64,000 nucleotides of DNA from NCBI GenBank assembly GCA_032690845.1, contig CM064432.1, forward strand, positions 57,534,071-57,598,070, read 5' to 3'. This DNA is from Eleusine coracana subsp. coracana. Lineage: Eukaryota > Streptophyta > Magnoliopsida > Poales > Poaceae. Positions 11,697 through 22,477 of the stretch are shown one piece after another; the stretch's first letter is position 1, and every line of letters begins with the position of its first letter. Under the pieces are notes generated by a model. That model searched no databases. It was given only the letters and a program-made list of their open reading frames with translations, and was not told the DNA's origin. Made by a program: the position numbers and the translations under genes.

Positions 11697-12213
11697 ATGA
11701 GATTCTTGTCCTGCTCGAAGGTGTCACGAATAAACTTGAGAAGGCAAACTCTTGTACCTTTCTGGAGGTAACTGCCCACAACTAGGTGGCTAAGGTGGGG
11801 AAATAGACTAGTGTACATCTGGTAGACACCATTAGGTGGCTAAGGTGGGGAAATAGACTAGTGTACATCTGGTAGACACCATCAGATAGCAATAGGCGGT
11901 AATATTCGAACCGCCGTTCTGACTCATCAATGAGAAATCAACCAGCTGCATCACAGGCTGCTCCTCTGCCACCATCTCACCTTTCATTATAGCAGCCACT
12001 GAACCATGAGTAAGGTACCATTTCAATCCCTGACAACTAGGATAGGATACATTATTTCTTTGAGCATAATTGGCCACTGATCCGGCATATGGTTCACCAC
12101 ATTTACTCTTAATATCATAGTTTTCTTTTATGCAACAGATCTCATGTGCTTTGGGGCTTCCAATCCGCTCAGATTCTGTCTGCAGCACATCAAGTTTGCC
12201 AATACAAATCATA
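11697..12213 (-). pseudogene. RPA1-like block 3, broken by a frameshift and a 50-bp duplication
   Basis: Acceptor TTTCAG, then linker KLDVLQTESERIGSPKA and module strings LTHGSVAAIM and EEQPVMQLVDFS. The frame is then lost: the following module segment (LIDESERRFEYYRLLLSDGV) is in another phase. A perfect 50-bp tandem duplication (11783-11832 and 11833-11882) adds a second shift. The remainder (SYLQKGTRVCLLKFI) follows in a third segment before a donor at 11696. Either lesion alone gives an early stop. Confidence 0.65.
11783..11882. repeat. Perfect 50-bp tandem duplication inside an exon
   Basis: Two identical 50-bp copies abut (11783-11832, 11833-11882). The unit is not a multiple of three, so it shifts the frame of RPA1-like block 3. 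Identity between copies implies a recent event. Confidence 0.95.
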
Positions 12214-13023
12214 CTGAAATAGGAAACATGCAACACAAACGAATAAAGCATTGTAAATTTGTTGGACTATAGAAGAGCAGCCAACCGATGTGCTTTTTTT
12301 TTCGAACCTGAGCAGGAGCACAACTCTTTCATTTAAGCGGGAAATAGAGGTTCAAGTTCTAAAACACAATTATTAGGTTACAGACCGGTATTGAAAGCAT
12401 CATGGAAAACCCATGCTCTCTTTCTTAGATGAGACATCCAACCAATCGAAATCATACCATAGAAATTACTAAAGTATAATGTTCTTCTTGCTCTATCAAT
12501 AAAACACATTCCAAGCATAAAATCAGTTATACTATGATGGTTACATCCCGCATCAAGGATGGTATGAATCGTGTCAAGGATGATATAAATCAATAAAAAG
12601 GAATGGCCGAGTAATTTTACAAATGTATTTGAACGTTATCCTTGAAAATATCACCAGATCCAAATGTGACATTACCTTATTCACTTTAGTTGCTAATAGT
12701 CAAAAATAAGGAAATAAAAGAAACAAGAAGACTCACCATAGGATGGATTTGTGTAAAATGTGTACAAAACATACCTATGTCAGCATTGAATCAAAAACAT
12801 TCATGGATCAGCCTATCTGTCAGTTATGCCTGCATGCAACCTATATCTAACCATAGTTTCACTGAGTAAAAAAGTGTATTAAGTTGCATTCAAGTGCCGG
12901 CAATGCAAATCAGCACCAAAAAAATAAAGAAAGAAAAAAACACACCCCAAGAATAACGTGATAAAAGGGAAGAGATTACAAGTATGAAGTACCCAGTTTC
13001 AGAAAAGAAGAAATGGCATGCAC

Positions 13024-13460
13024 CTGATACTCTGTACGGTGCAGTATTTGAACATGTGAAGGCGGACAATAGTACCCTTGATTAAGTGAGTGTCCTTAAC
13101 CAGATGGTTCTGCGAGGGAGCTAGTATAGCATTCAGCATGTACACACCATCGGAGAGGACCAAATGACAACTTTTCTCAGAATTGTTCAGCTTGAATCTC
13201 CTCTGTGAGACACCAACAACCTGCATCACAGGTTGCTGCAACTCAGGCTTCTGCAACACTGCTAGCACCCCTCTTGTCAGGGGCCAGTTCAATCCTAGCC
13301 CACAAGAATAGTCTCCACAATTCAGTTCCGCAGGACTGGCCACTGAATCAACATCCAATTTATCATGCTTGTGTTGCAAGTGACTGGACCTATAAGCATT
13401 GGGATTGCCTATCATCTCACGGTCAGTCTGCTTAACTTCAAGCTGTTTGACTTCAATGGC
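13024..13460 (-). pseudogene. RPA1-like block 2 (linker plus Rep-A_N module, frame intact)
   Basis: Acceptor TGCAAG at 13461, then AIEVKQLEVKQTDREMIGNP (linker), then LTRGVLAVL, QQPVMQVVGV, CHLVLSDGVYMLNAILA, HLVKDTHLIKGTIVRLHMF and a donor CAG|GTGCAT at 13023. This is the best preserved module, with no stop or frameshift in 437 bases. It begins with the linker that follows a Rep-A_N domain in RPA1 and ends with the next domain, so the duplication unit is linker plus domain. Confidence 0.65.
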
Positions 13461-14585
13461 CTTGCATTTCAAAGACAGTACATGAATGAGCAGATAATGG
13501 AGGATGGCAAATTCATTTGATTGTAAGTACTTCGTAAACAGAGGCAAATCTAAACAGTACATCCATCAGTTATTGTTGCGTTAAGTCAAGTGTAAGGCAT
13601 CGTAATAATAGGAATAAACTCAGATTACACAAGGTTTGCCTTATGATCACTGAGAACCAAAGTTTTAGGAAAAAATGACCATGAAAATCATTTTCTTGTT
13701 ACGACATGAGAATCACTTTTGACCAACATAATTACAGCATAACAAAAAAATGAGATACACTCAAATTAAAGCATCAAAATTAAGAGATGAGGTTAGTAGA
13801 CAATAAAATTACGGAAATATTGTTCTGAACTTCTGAAGTCAGGCAATTTAGCTTCGAACATTCGAAGCTCAAAAGACGTGATATGAGTTGCTGACCAGGA
13901 ATGAAGTATGAAAACTTCCCAACTCCAACCAACACCAAGCAATCATGAAGTGGCAAATCGTATGAAACACAATGATATGCATGAACCAGCCAACATGGAC
14001 ACATGGAATCAAATCTAAAACATCTATAAGTAATCACGCCATCCACATTGCAGCAATGTACCCAGTGCAACTAGTCACATACCCAGAAGTGAGGCGAGTA
14101 GCACATCATCTACTGTATGTGATGCATCAACAGTTTGTTCGGGTAAATCAATACTAGACTGATCAAGTGTTCCTACTGGAGAAGGGCACCTGAGACCAAA
14201 TGAATAAATGATTAATGCTAATCAGCAACCAATTGTTCATCAATGTAATTAGCAACCTTAGCATTTACCAGAAATGTACAGTAAGATTACTAAATCTATA
14301 GCACTCCCACACCTGCCCAACTGCAATGCAACCAGAACACAGGAAATTACCACACAATGGTTGATGTAGTATTAGGTTCATATAATAGCTTCTTTAAAAG
14401 CACAAGCAAGTTCCTCTAGGTAAGAACATGAGTGCCCGTGCACTGTCAGTTCCAGTTCATACATTTGCCCCCAGCCACTTCGATTATACGACCGTACGCT
14501 AGTGCACCTTTTCAATTCTCTTGTAATTTTTCAGACGGAAGCCTCGCAATTAGCAACTTGACAAAATCCAAATTATCCATCATTG

Positions 14586-14990
14586 TGTTGCACCCACCCT
14601 GACGATGAATGAGTAAGAGAGATGGAGAAGCCAGAGGAGGTACTCTAGGAAGCGCCAAGCATAGGTAGTTCTTGGGTTGTCGGTTCCGTGTTGCTTGAGT
14701 CGGTGTTTATTAGTTGGGCCATGGGCTTAGTTCTATTTCGAGTTGGGCTTTGACAGCCTGGTTGTAATGAACCTTGTTGCGGTGCGCTTATAAGCAGCAC
14801 CGGGTGGTGGTGGGCACATTATCGATGAAATGAAACTTGAATCTTATCCTGAGTTCTCTTCTTCCGATCCCCTTCTGTTCTTCCCTCTACCCTACCTTTT
14901 CCCTTAAACCCTACCCCAAATCCTGCCTCTGTGCTCCGGCGTAATCCGGTTGTTTATCCCGTCGGCTCTTCCACATCGGAGGACACGACA
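14586..14990 (+). repeat. 5' LTR of the chromovirus
   Basis: 405 bp, TG...CA ends, preceded by target duplication CATTG. It contains a TATA-like CTTATAAGCAG near 14788. Confidence 0.93.
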
Positions 14991-14992
14991 TA

Positions 14993-15004
14993 TGGTATCA
15001 GATT
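14993..15004 (+). other. Primer-binding site
   Basis: TGGTATCAGATT, matching the initiator tRNA-Met 3' end complement (TGGTATCAGAGC) at 10 of 12 bases, two bases after the LTR. Confidence 0.85.
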
Positions 15005-15144
15005 CCAGCTCGATCCTAGCGTGAAATTCTCAGCAATCTCTCGGCCTTGAGTTTGTAAATCCGGACTGGTCGCTCGGTTTGGAGGAGAATTTCACCACGG
15101 GTCCTCCTAAGAATTCAACCGTGGTCTGCCAAGTAGTCGATGCT

Positions 15145-18100
15145 ATGGAGACTTTTGAAGATAAAGTGATGAAGAAGTTCAATGAGATGTCGCTGCAACT
15201 CGTGGAGCAGAACACGAAGATGGAGGCGTTGCAGACGAAGGTGGATTTGTCCATGACTTCGCTGGGACAAGACCAACAAGACCAGGCTCAGTTGACTCGC
15301 ACCCTGTCGAAGCCACCGCCTCCTCCGCAGCTCATGATCCCACCCAAGGACGGGGCTGGATTGATGGGAGCTAAACCATCAGGCAAGTTACCAGCGTCGT
15401 CTTCCGGGGTTCTGATTGTGATGTTTCCGTCAACAACCCCTCAGGTCCAATCTGGTCCAAACTCTCCTGCTTTTGCAAACATGGGTCCTTCTGATTCTGG
15501 CTCGGGTGAACACAACAGTAGATCTCATTGGATGCCTAAACTGGATTTTCCTCGCTTTGATGGTACTGATGTTCGCATTTGGTTAGATAAGTGTCAGGCC
15601 TTCTTTAACCTGTATCAAATTCCTAATGGTTTTAAGGTGCAAGCAACCACGATGCATCTGTCTGATAGCGCTGCTCATTGGTACCAGTCGTTTAAAATGC
15701 TGAACCCTTACCATGATTGGGATATATTCAAAGCTTCTGTGTTGGCTGAATTTGAGGTGAATACTCATAGGAATAAGTTGATGGAGTTGTTGTCTGCCAA
15801 TCAGAGTAGCACGGTGGAGGAATATAAGAAGAAGTTTGAACAACTGATGTATCATGTTTGTTTATATGATAGCTCCCTCAGTGAAACTCTGCTGGTCACT
15901 CAGTTTATCCTAGGGCTCAAGGATGAATTGCGTTCTGTAGTGGAAGCTCAGTGCCCAGAATCGGTCAGCAAAGCGGCTCAGTTGGCTATGATTCAGGAAG
16001 CAATTCTAGATAGGCAGAAGAAAACTAACTCAAAAGGGCAATATTCCAAGAATCCATCCTATGCCAAGAATGACACAAAGGGTGACTCCAAGTCCAATCT
16101 ACAACCTGGAGAATTCTGGAGAGCTAAACAATTGCATGAGTATAGGAAGGCTGACGGTTTGTGTTACAAGTGTGGTGACAAGTTTGTTCATGGCCACAAA
16201 TGTGTTGTTACAACTCCTCAAATCAATGCAGTTGTAATGGCAGAGGATAGGGAGATTTTATCTGATGAAATTTTGGACATGATCATGGGAGGGGGTCCTA
16301 ATGATACAGAAGATATGCATCTATCTGTGAATGCAATTGCAGGTTCAGATAACAGTAGAACAATAAGAATTAGGGCACTTGTCAAGAATCAGGTGATGTT
16401 GATTTTGCTGGATTCTGGTAGTTCTCATAGTTTTCTAGATTATTCTTTTGCTGAGAAGTTGGGATGTCAGCAAACCCCTATTCAACCAAGGCAAGTAAGA
16501 GTGGCTAATGGTAATACTATATCATGTGATTCAGAAGTGCCAGACTTTACATGGTGGGTACCAAATGCTACTTTCACACATAACATGAAGGTTCTTCAGC
16601 TAGGGGGTTATGATGCCATTCTTGGCATGGACTGGTTGGAACAGAGGGGGCTGATGAATTGTCAATTTGCAGAAAAATAGGTGGAATTTCATTATGGAGG
16701 GAAGACAGTAAGACTCCAAGGGGTTCTTGACCAAGTGGATAAGGATATTACTGAAATATCTCTTGAGCAGTTGATCAAGTGTGACAAAGGGAATGATATC
16801 TGGGCCACAGTGCTTCTCCAACCAAATGTCGATAAAGTGGAGACACAATTTCCTACTGAAGTGCAAAAAGTCATTGATGCTAATAGAGATATGTTTCAGA
16901 AGCCTTCTAGTCTACCTCCACACAGGAACTTTGACCATGAAATTCATTTGATACTAGGAGCAGTTCCTGTCAACTCCAGGCCCTATCATTACTCTCATCA
17001 CCAAAAGGATGAAATTGAACGCCAGGTTGCAGAAATGCTGAAGGTTGGCACGATCACTAGAAGCATGAGCCCTTTTGCCTCACCTGTTCTCTTGGTCCGA
17101 AAGAAGGATGGAAGCTGGCGTTTCTGTGTTGACTACAGGAAGCTCAATGACATGACAATCAAGAGTAAATTTCCTATGCCCATAATGGAAGAGTTGTTGA
17201 GTGAGTTAGCTGGAGCCAAATGGTTTGCGAAGCTCGACCTAAGTTCAGGTTTTCACCAGATTAGAATGGCAGATGAGTTCAAGATAGCATTCAAGACTCA
17301 TCACGGGCAGTTTCAATTTAGGGTCATGCCTTTTGGCTTGACAAATGCACCCTCAACATTCCAATGCCTTATGAACAACATTTTTGCTCCTTACCTCAGG
17401 AAATTCATTCTGGTGTTTATGGATGACATATTGGTATATTGCAGGAGTTTGGAGGAACATGTTGATCATCTTAACATTGTGTTTGCAGTCTTGAAGGATC
17501 ACTCACTACTGCTCAAAGAGTCCAAATGTTTCTTTGCACAAGGTACCTTAGAGTACTTGGGGCATATCATATCAGCCAATGGGGTGGCGACAGATCCTTC
17601 CAAAACTACAGCCATGTTGAACTGGCCCACACCAACCTCGGTCACTGCATTGAGGGGTTTTCTAGGACTCACAGGATACTATAGGAGGTTTGTGAAAGGA
17701 TATGGTACCTTAGCTAAACCACTAACTGTCTTATTGCAGAAGAAAAACTTTCAATAGGGAGAGGAGGCTCAAAAAGCTTTTGATGCACTTAAGTGTGCCA
17801 TGAGTCAAACTCATGTGCTGGCTATACCAGATTTCTCCAAGGCCTTTTGTATCGAAGCTGATGCCTCTGACATGGGCATTGGCGCAGTGCTTACCCAAGA
17901 AGGTCATCCAGTGGCATATTATAGCAAAGCCTTGGGTGTGAATAATCAGAAGCTATCTATCTATGAGAAGGAATTCTTGGCAATCATGATGGCAGTGGAC
18001 AGATGGAGACAATATTTGCAACATGGTCCTTTTATCATAAAGACAGATCACAAAAGCCTATGCAGCCTGAGTGATCAACAATTGATCACAGATTTACAGC

Positions 18101-19722
18101 AAAAGGCAATGATCAAACTGTTGGGTCTGCAATTCAGATTTCAGTACAAGAAGGGAGTGGAGAATAAAGTTGCAGATGCTCTCTCAAGAATGAATCACAT
18201 CCTGTATATGGAAGTTGTTTCAGTCACACAACCAATTTGGTTGTAGGAAGTTCTGAACTCTTATTCAGTGGATACAACAGCTCAAGCTTTACTAGAACAG
18301 TTGGCTTCGTCAGGAAGCAATAGTGAAGGGTTCTCTCTCAGGGATGGTATCATTTGACATAATGGCAAGATATGGATTGGGGCCAATGCGGCCATTCAAA
18401 CTAAACTAATTCATGCTTTTCACTCAACTCCTGTTGGTGGTCACTCTGGGCAACAAGCCACCTACCAGTGCATCAAGAAGCTTTTCTCCTAGCCAGGTTT
18501 GAAATCTGCAGTTTCTTCCTTTGTTCAGCAATGTGATATTTGTCAAAGAGCAAAACATGAGAATTGCAAGTTACCTGGTCTGCTCCAACCGTTGCCCATT
18601 CCTACAAATGCATGGCAGGACATCTCACTTGATTTTATAGAGGGATTACCCAGTTCTGAAGGTTATTCAGTCATTCTGGTGGTGGTGGACAGGTTCACCA
18701 AATACTCCCACTTTATACCACTAAAACACCCATATACAGCAACTTCTGTTGCAAAAGCATTCATCCACCAGATAGCCCGTTTACATGGTATTCCTAGAAG
18801 CATTGTATCTGACAGGGATAGAGTTTTCACCAGCAGGGTCTGGCAAGAATTGTTCAAAGGATGGAAAACAACCCTAGCCATGAGTTCAACATATCACCCC
18901 CAAACGGATGGGCAAACTGAGCATGTGAACCAGTGCCTTGAGATGTACTTGCGTTGTTCAGTCCATGACACACCAAAGAAGTGGTTTCATTGGCTTCCCC
19001 TAGCAGAATTCTGGTACAACACTTCCTATCACACTTTATTGGATTGTACTCCGTTTAAAGCCCTGTATGGAACTGAACCGAATTATGGCATGCTACCTGA
19101 TCTCACTATTGTGGCTAGTGCTGAGGCGGTTGATATGTTCAAGGAGAGAGAACTTTACTTGGAAATGCTTCGTTCCCAACTGCAACGATCACAGGAAAGG
19201 ATGAAGCTGTTTGCTGACAAGGGTCGCAGTCACAGAGCGTTCCAAGTGGGAGAGAAAGTTTATCTAAAATTACAGCCCTATGCACAAGCATCTGTAGTCA
19301 ACAGGCCTTTTCCTAAACTCTCTTTCAAGTATTATGGTCCCTACGAAATTCTATCCAAGGTGGGAGAGTCTGCTTATAAGCTTCAGCTCCCTGATGGCAG
19401 TCAGGTACACCCTGTTTTCCATGCATCCCAGTTAAAACAGCACGTACCAGATCATACTCCGGTCTTCTCAGACCTGCTGGTAGTCGAAGATCTCTCTTCA
19501 GTAGATACTTCCCCTGAATCTATCCTGGACAGACGTCTTGTTAAAAAAGGTAATGCAGCACATGTGCAGATACTGGTGAAGTGGACATTCTTGCCTGCAT
19601 CCTTCGCCATCTGGGAAGACTACGAAGCTCTCAAGAAGAGGTTTCCTGATGCCCCAGCTTGGGGGCAAGCTGGCTCTAAAGGCGGCAGCACTGTTGCACC
19701 CACCCTGACGATGAATGAGTAA
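15145..19722 (+). pseudogene. Chromovirus gag-pol polyprotein frame, interrupted by five stops
   Basis: One reading frame runs from 15079 to the final stop at 19720-19722. The first plausible ATG is at 15145. Visible parts are a gag with a CCHC-like knuckle (CYKCGDKFVHGHKC, near 16170), an aspartic protease (LLDSGSSHSF, near 16410), a reverse transcriptase with LDLSSGFHQIRM and the active-site FMDD (near 17420), RNase H (IEADASDMGIGAVL, near 17850), integrase with D/D/E in DFIEGLP, SDRD and GQTEHVN, and a C-terminal chromodomain (VKWTFLPASFAIWEDY, near 19580). Stops lie at 16678, 17755, 18244, 18355 and 18490 (first bases), with no frameshift between them. The frame ends 31 bases inside the 3' LTR. 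No full-length protein can be made from this copy. Confidence 0.9.
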
Positions 19723-20096
19723 GAGAGATGGAGAAGCCAGAGGAGGTACTCTAGGAAGCGCCAAGCGTAGGTAGTTCTTGGGTTGTCGGTTCCGTGTTGC
19801 TTGAGTCGGTGTTTGTTAGTTGGGCCATGGGCTTAGTTCTGTTTCGAGTTGGGCTTTAACAGCCTGGTTGTAATGAACCTTGTTGCGGTGCGCTTATAAG
19901 CAGCACCGGGTGGTGGTGGGCACATTATCCATGAAATGAAACTTGAATCTTATCCTGAGTTGTCTTCTTCTGATCCCCTTCTGTTCTTCCCTCTACCCTA
20001 CCTTTTCCTTTAAACCCTACCCCAAATCCTGCCTCTGTGCTCCGGCGTAATCTGGTTGTTTATCCCGTCGGCTCTTCCACATCGGGGGACACGACA
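19692..20096 (+). repeat. 3' LTR of the chromovirus
   Basis: 405 bp, the same length as the 5' LTR with about 10 substitutions and no indels. Followed by target duplication CATTG. Confidence 0.93.
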
Positions 20097-20205
20097 CATT
20101 GGGTTTGAACGAGATTCTGAAACATTCCCCAGATAAAATTGGCCACCGCACGATTCCGCTAAAAATTGAAACAAACCCGAGGAGCTAGCGGGGAGCGACC
20201 CGCAC

Positions 20206-20432
20206 CTGGAGCCGCCAAGGTGCGGATGCGGTTGTCCGTGACGAGGTGGTCCGCGAAGGGCGGCAGGATGGCGGCGATGAAGTAGGCGCCGTCCGAGAGC
20301 AGCGTCCCGTACCTCTCCTCTCCCGTGGTCATCTTCGAGAGCCTAAACACCTGCAGCCACGGCCACACCCCCGCCGCCGTCACGATCTCCGAGATGGCCG
20401 CCACGGCCCCCCGCGACAGGCGCCCCTGCACC
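20206..20432 (-). pseudogene. RPA1-like block 1 (Rep-A_N module, 5' exon)
   Basis: Minus-strand frame with LSRGAVAAI, WLQVFRLSKMTTGEERYGTL, LSDGAYFIAAILPPFADHL and VTDNRIRTL, which is the order of a plant Rep-A_N domain. A donor AG|GTGCGG ends it at 20206. The frame stays open upstream to 20821, but no in-frame ATG lies between 20821 and the domain, so the start is missing or was provided by an unseen exon. The frame itself is unbroken. Confidence 0.6.
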
Positions 20433-20798
20433 TCCCCGGTCCTTGTAGAAGTTTCCCGAAGCGGGTGGTTGCGGCGCGCGAGGGCGTGGGGGCGGAGGAG
20501 GGAGGGCTTTGAGGTAGAGGGGATTTGAGCAGCGAACCGCCCAAATGGAGGAATGGCTTCTGTGGGAAGGGAGCACCGGAGCGGCGGTGCGAGCAGCGGG
20601 GGCTGTGTGGGTTGGGCGACTGGGCTCGGGTCAGTTGTAACTGGTAAGAGGTTTCGCGAATCTTGAGGTGATTGTAGGGCCGAGATGGGTGCGGTGCATG
20701 GACCGGGTGTAGCTGTGAGGAATATTTGCGAGGGAAAACTGAAACTGGTGGGCTTTAATGGGCTCGTAGCAACATAGGCTTCGTCGCATCGTATGTTG

Positions 20799-20955
20799 CT
20801 TTCTGGTGGGCTGGGAATCAATTGTTGTGAATGGATTCATTCACAGGCCAACGTCGTATTCGGCTCATACTATACTGTGGTGGGCTGAGAATCTATTGGT
20901 GCGAATGGTAGGATTCATTCACAGCCTAACGTCGTATGTGGCCCATACAGTCCCA
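20799..20955. repeat. Tandem duplication, unit about 78 bp
   Basis: Two diverged copies both contain GGTGGGCTG, GGATTCATTCACAG and AACGTCGTAT. They lie between the 5' block of the RPA1-like locus and the acidic protein gene, in their shared promoter space. Confidence 0.8.
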
Positions 20956-21059
20956 GTAGTATTAACCGGACGACCCAGGAGATTCCGTTGGTGCGAGTGC
21001 GACCGTGCGTGTGTGACCGAGTCGGTTGCTAGTTCACAAACAACTCGGTCGGCCGGGTC

Positions 21060-21068
21060 TTTTTATAG
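21060..21068 (+). promoter_or_regulatory. TATA box of the acidic protein gene
   Basis: CTTTTTATAGG lies about 135 bases before the ATG at 21200. It implies a 5' UTR of about 105 bases. Confidence 0.5.
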
Positions 21069-21199
21069 GCACGGCACCGCACAGGGCACGCCTCACAACA
21101 CCACGAGGCAAACGAATCTGCCTGCACTCTTCCACGAACAATTGCCGAGCTGAACTCGCGGCTCGATCGATCTCGCGTGCTGAACTCGTGGAACCAAGA

Positions 21200-21844
21200 A
21201 TGGCAGCCGTGGAGGTTGAGGACGTTACCGCGGCCGCCAACGACGCCCAGCCGCCAAAGGCCAGTCTTCCCTCGTCAGACGGGCCGCCGCCGGTCGGCGA
21301 AGACGGCGGTGAGTGCCTGGACAGTGGTTGTGGTGACGGCGACGGCGCCGAGGAGGAGGAGGAGCAGCAGCGCGCTCTGGCTGACGCGGAACGGAGGATG
21401 CGGTTCTGCGTGGCGTGCGCCATCGTGGACCTCAAGTTCGACATCTGGGAGCACATCGAGAGGCACTTCCTCTTACCGGTCAGCGACGACGATGAGTCCG
21501 ATGGGGAAGTTGATGACCACCATGATGCGGCCGCCGAGACTGGAATCAGAGTGCTTAGCTTCGACGCGGACGCCGGTTGTCCGCTCTGCAAACCGGACGC
21601 CGAGGAAGAGAAGGAGGAGGCGGCGGAGGGAGACGAGCTCTGGAGAAAGTTCACCGATAACTACTTAAAGGCGAGCGGTTACGATGACCGAATGAAGGAG
21701 GTGGATGCGATCGCGGCGGCCTACTACGATGCCGACGCGGACGAGGAGACGCGCCTGGCCACCATTAACAGGCTGTGGCGGCACATCGAGCAGGAGCTCA
21801 GCGACAGGGCCAGGGCCGTGTCCACGGGGAAATTCAAGTTTTAA
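21200..21844 (+). CDS. Acidic protein with two CxxC pairs, unknown function
   Basis: Single-exon frame of 214 codons. I chose the ATG at 21200 (context CCAAGAATGGC) rather than the longer in-frame extension to 21026, because the extension lies in the presumed 5' UTR directly after a TATA box. The protein is strongly acidic, with a Glu run at 51-55 and Asp/Glu-rich stretches near 96-106 and 132-142. Two CxxC pairs (C70/C73 and C127/C130) frame the segment, with DIWEHIERHF between them, so a zinc-binding fold is possible but unproven. The C-terminal third (ETRLATINRLWRHIEQELSDR) looks helical. I do not recognise a family. The GC-rich third positions and single exon suit a grass-specific gene. 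Confidence 0.65.
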   Translation: MAAVEVEDVTAAANDAQPPKASLPSSDGPPPVGEDGGECLDSGCGDGDGAEEEEEQQRALADAERRMRFCVACAIVDLKFDIWEHIERHFLLPVSDDDESDGEVDDHHDAAAETGIRVLSFDADAGCPLCKPDAEEEKEEAAEGDELWRKFTDNYLKASGYDDRMKEVDAIAAAYYDADADEETRLATINRLWRHIEQELSDRARAVSTGKFKF

Positions 21845-22477
21845 AGTCCGGTCTTTTTTATGTCACTTTACTGTAACTGGAACTGTGACACTTCACCGTG
21901 AATTCCAATCGATTCTTCCCTTTTTGATTTGATTGATGCATCATGCGTGAGCAGTTGAGCACTTTATCAATTACCTCAAAATACATGTTTGGTTTTTAAA
22001 AAATGCATCCCGTTTGTGCACGCGTGATAAGATTTTGTACAATTATAATCAATAAAGTTTTGTAAAATTAAGAGTACACCGGGGCTTCCTAGTGTCTAAT
22101 TCACGTTCACGGATTCACACTTGCAGCTCTCATACCACTTCAAACAATCATGTTACATTCAAGAGACCAAATAAAGCAACTCACAGGCTTGCCAGAAACG
22201 AAAAGGCAGTAAGTAGAACATAGTATAGATGTTCACATGCGACTGCCGAACTCAAATATACCATTCCGTGTGACGGTTTGCATCAGCAGGTACAATAGCA
22301 TCACCACTTTGCAACATGCAGTGAGCCCATGTATTCAGAACGGACAAAAGTATATACAAGACTCAGATCAGTTGGCCTATGCGTTGTGCCTGTGCTCCGT
22401 CTCAGCTAGTCGCCACTCAACCAAGTAATCTCGAGCTCGCTCGTTCCTGAGCACGGTGGATGAGACTGGCTCCAAGG
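21845..22477. other. Intergenic between convergent genes
   Basis: 3' flanks of the acidic protein gene (+) and the U-box gene (-). No other feature seen. The U-box gene's 3' UTR probably fills part of 22100-22477. Confidence 0.5.

Larger units (their letters stand above)
14586..20096 (+). mobile_element. Full-length Ty3/gypsy chromovirus LTR retrotransposon
   Basis: Two 405-bp LTRs (14586-14990 and 19692-20096) begin TGTTG and end ACA, and the 5-bp target duplication CATTG is present on both sides (14581-14585 and 20097-20101). A primer-binding site matching initiator tRNA-Met starts 2 bases after the 5' LTR. Domain order is gag zinc knuckle, protease, reverse transcriptase, RNase H, integrase, chromodomain, which defines Ty3/gypsy chromoviruses. 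The 5.5-kb size would fit the small Reina-type lineage (inference). I count about 10 substitutions between the LTRs, mostly transitions, which suggests an insertion about a million years old at the usual grass rate. It lies antisense in the first intron of the RPA1-like locus. Confidence 0.93.
8727..20432 (-). pseudogene. RPA1-like locus with tandemly amplified Rep-A N-terminal modules, decayed
   Basis: Six exon-like blocks on the minus strand carry Rep-A_N modules of the large subunit of replication protein A: block 1 20206-20432, block 2 13024-13460, block 3 11697-12213, block 4 10760-11142, block 5 9082-9502 and block 6 8727-8889. Blocks 2-5 each open with the inter-domain linker (ELEVLQTECELIG-type) and run through the hallmark strings QPVMQVV and LSDG to a donor such as AG|GTGCAT. 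RPA1 proteins normally have one such domain, followed by the DNA-binding OB folds DBD-A to DBD-C. No DBD or zinc ribbon is visible here. Blocks 3, 4 and 5 carry frameshifts or stops, block 6 has a stop shortly after the linker, and block 1 has no clear start codon. I therefore call the locus a pseudogene. A chromovirus lies in the first intron. Confidence 0.7.

Noticed and set aside
16678..16680. Programmed stop readthrough between protease and reverse transcriptase
   Set aside because: Some retroelements use a suppressible UAG, but this copy has four more stops inside pol, so mutation is the simpler reading.
21034..21654. 206-codon minus-strand frame opposite the acidic protein gene
   Set aside because: Ser/Ala-rich antisense shadow of a GC-rich acidic coding region.
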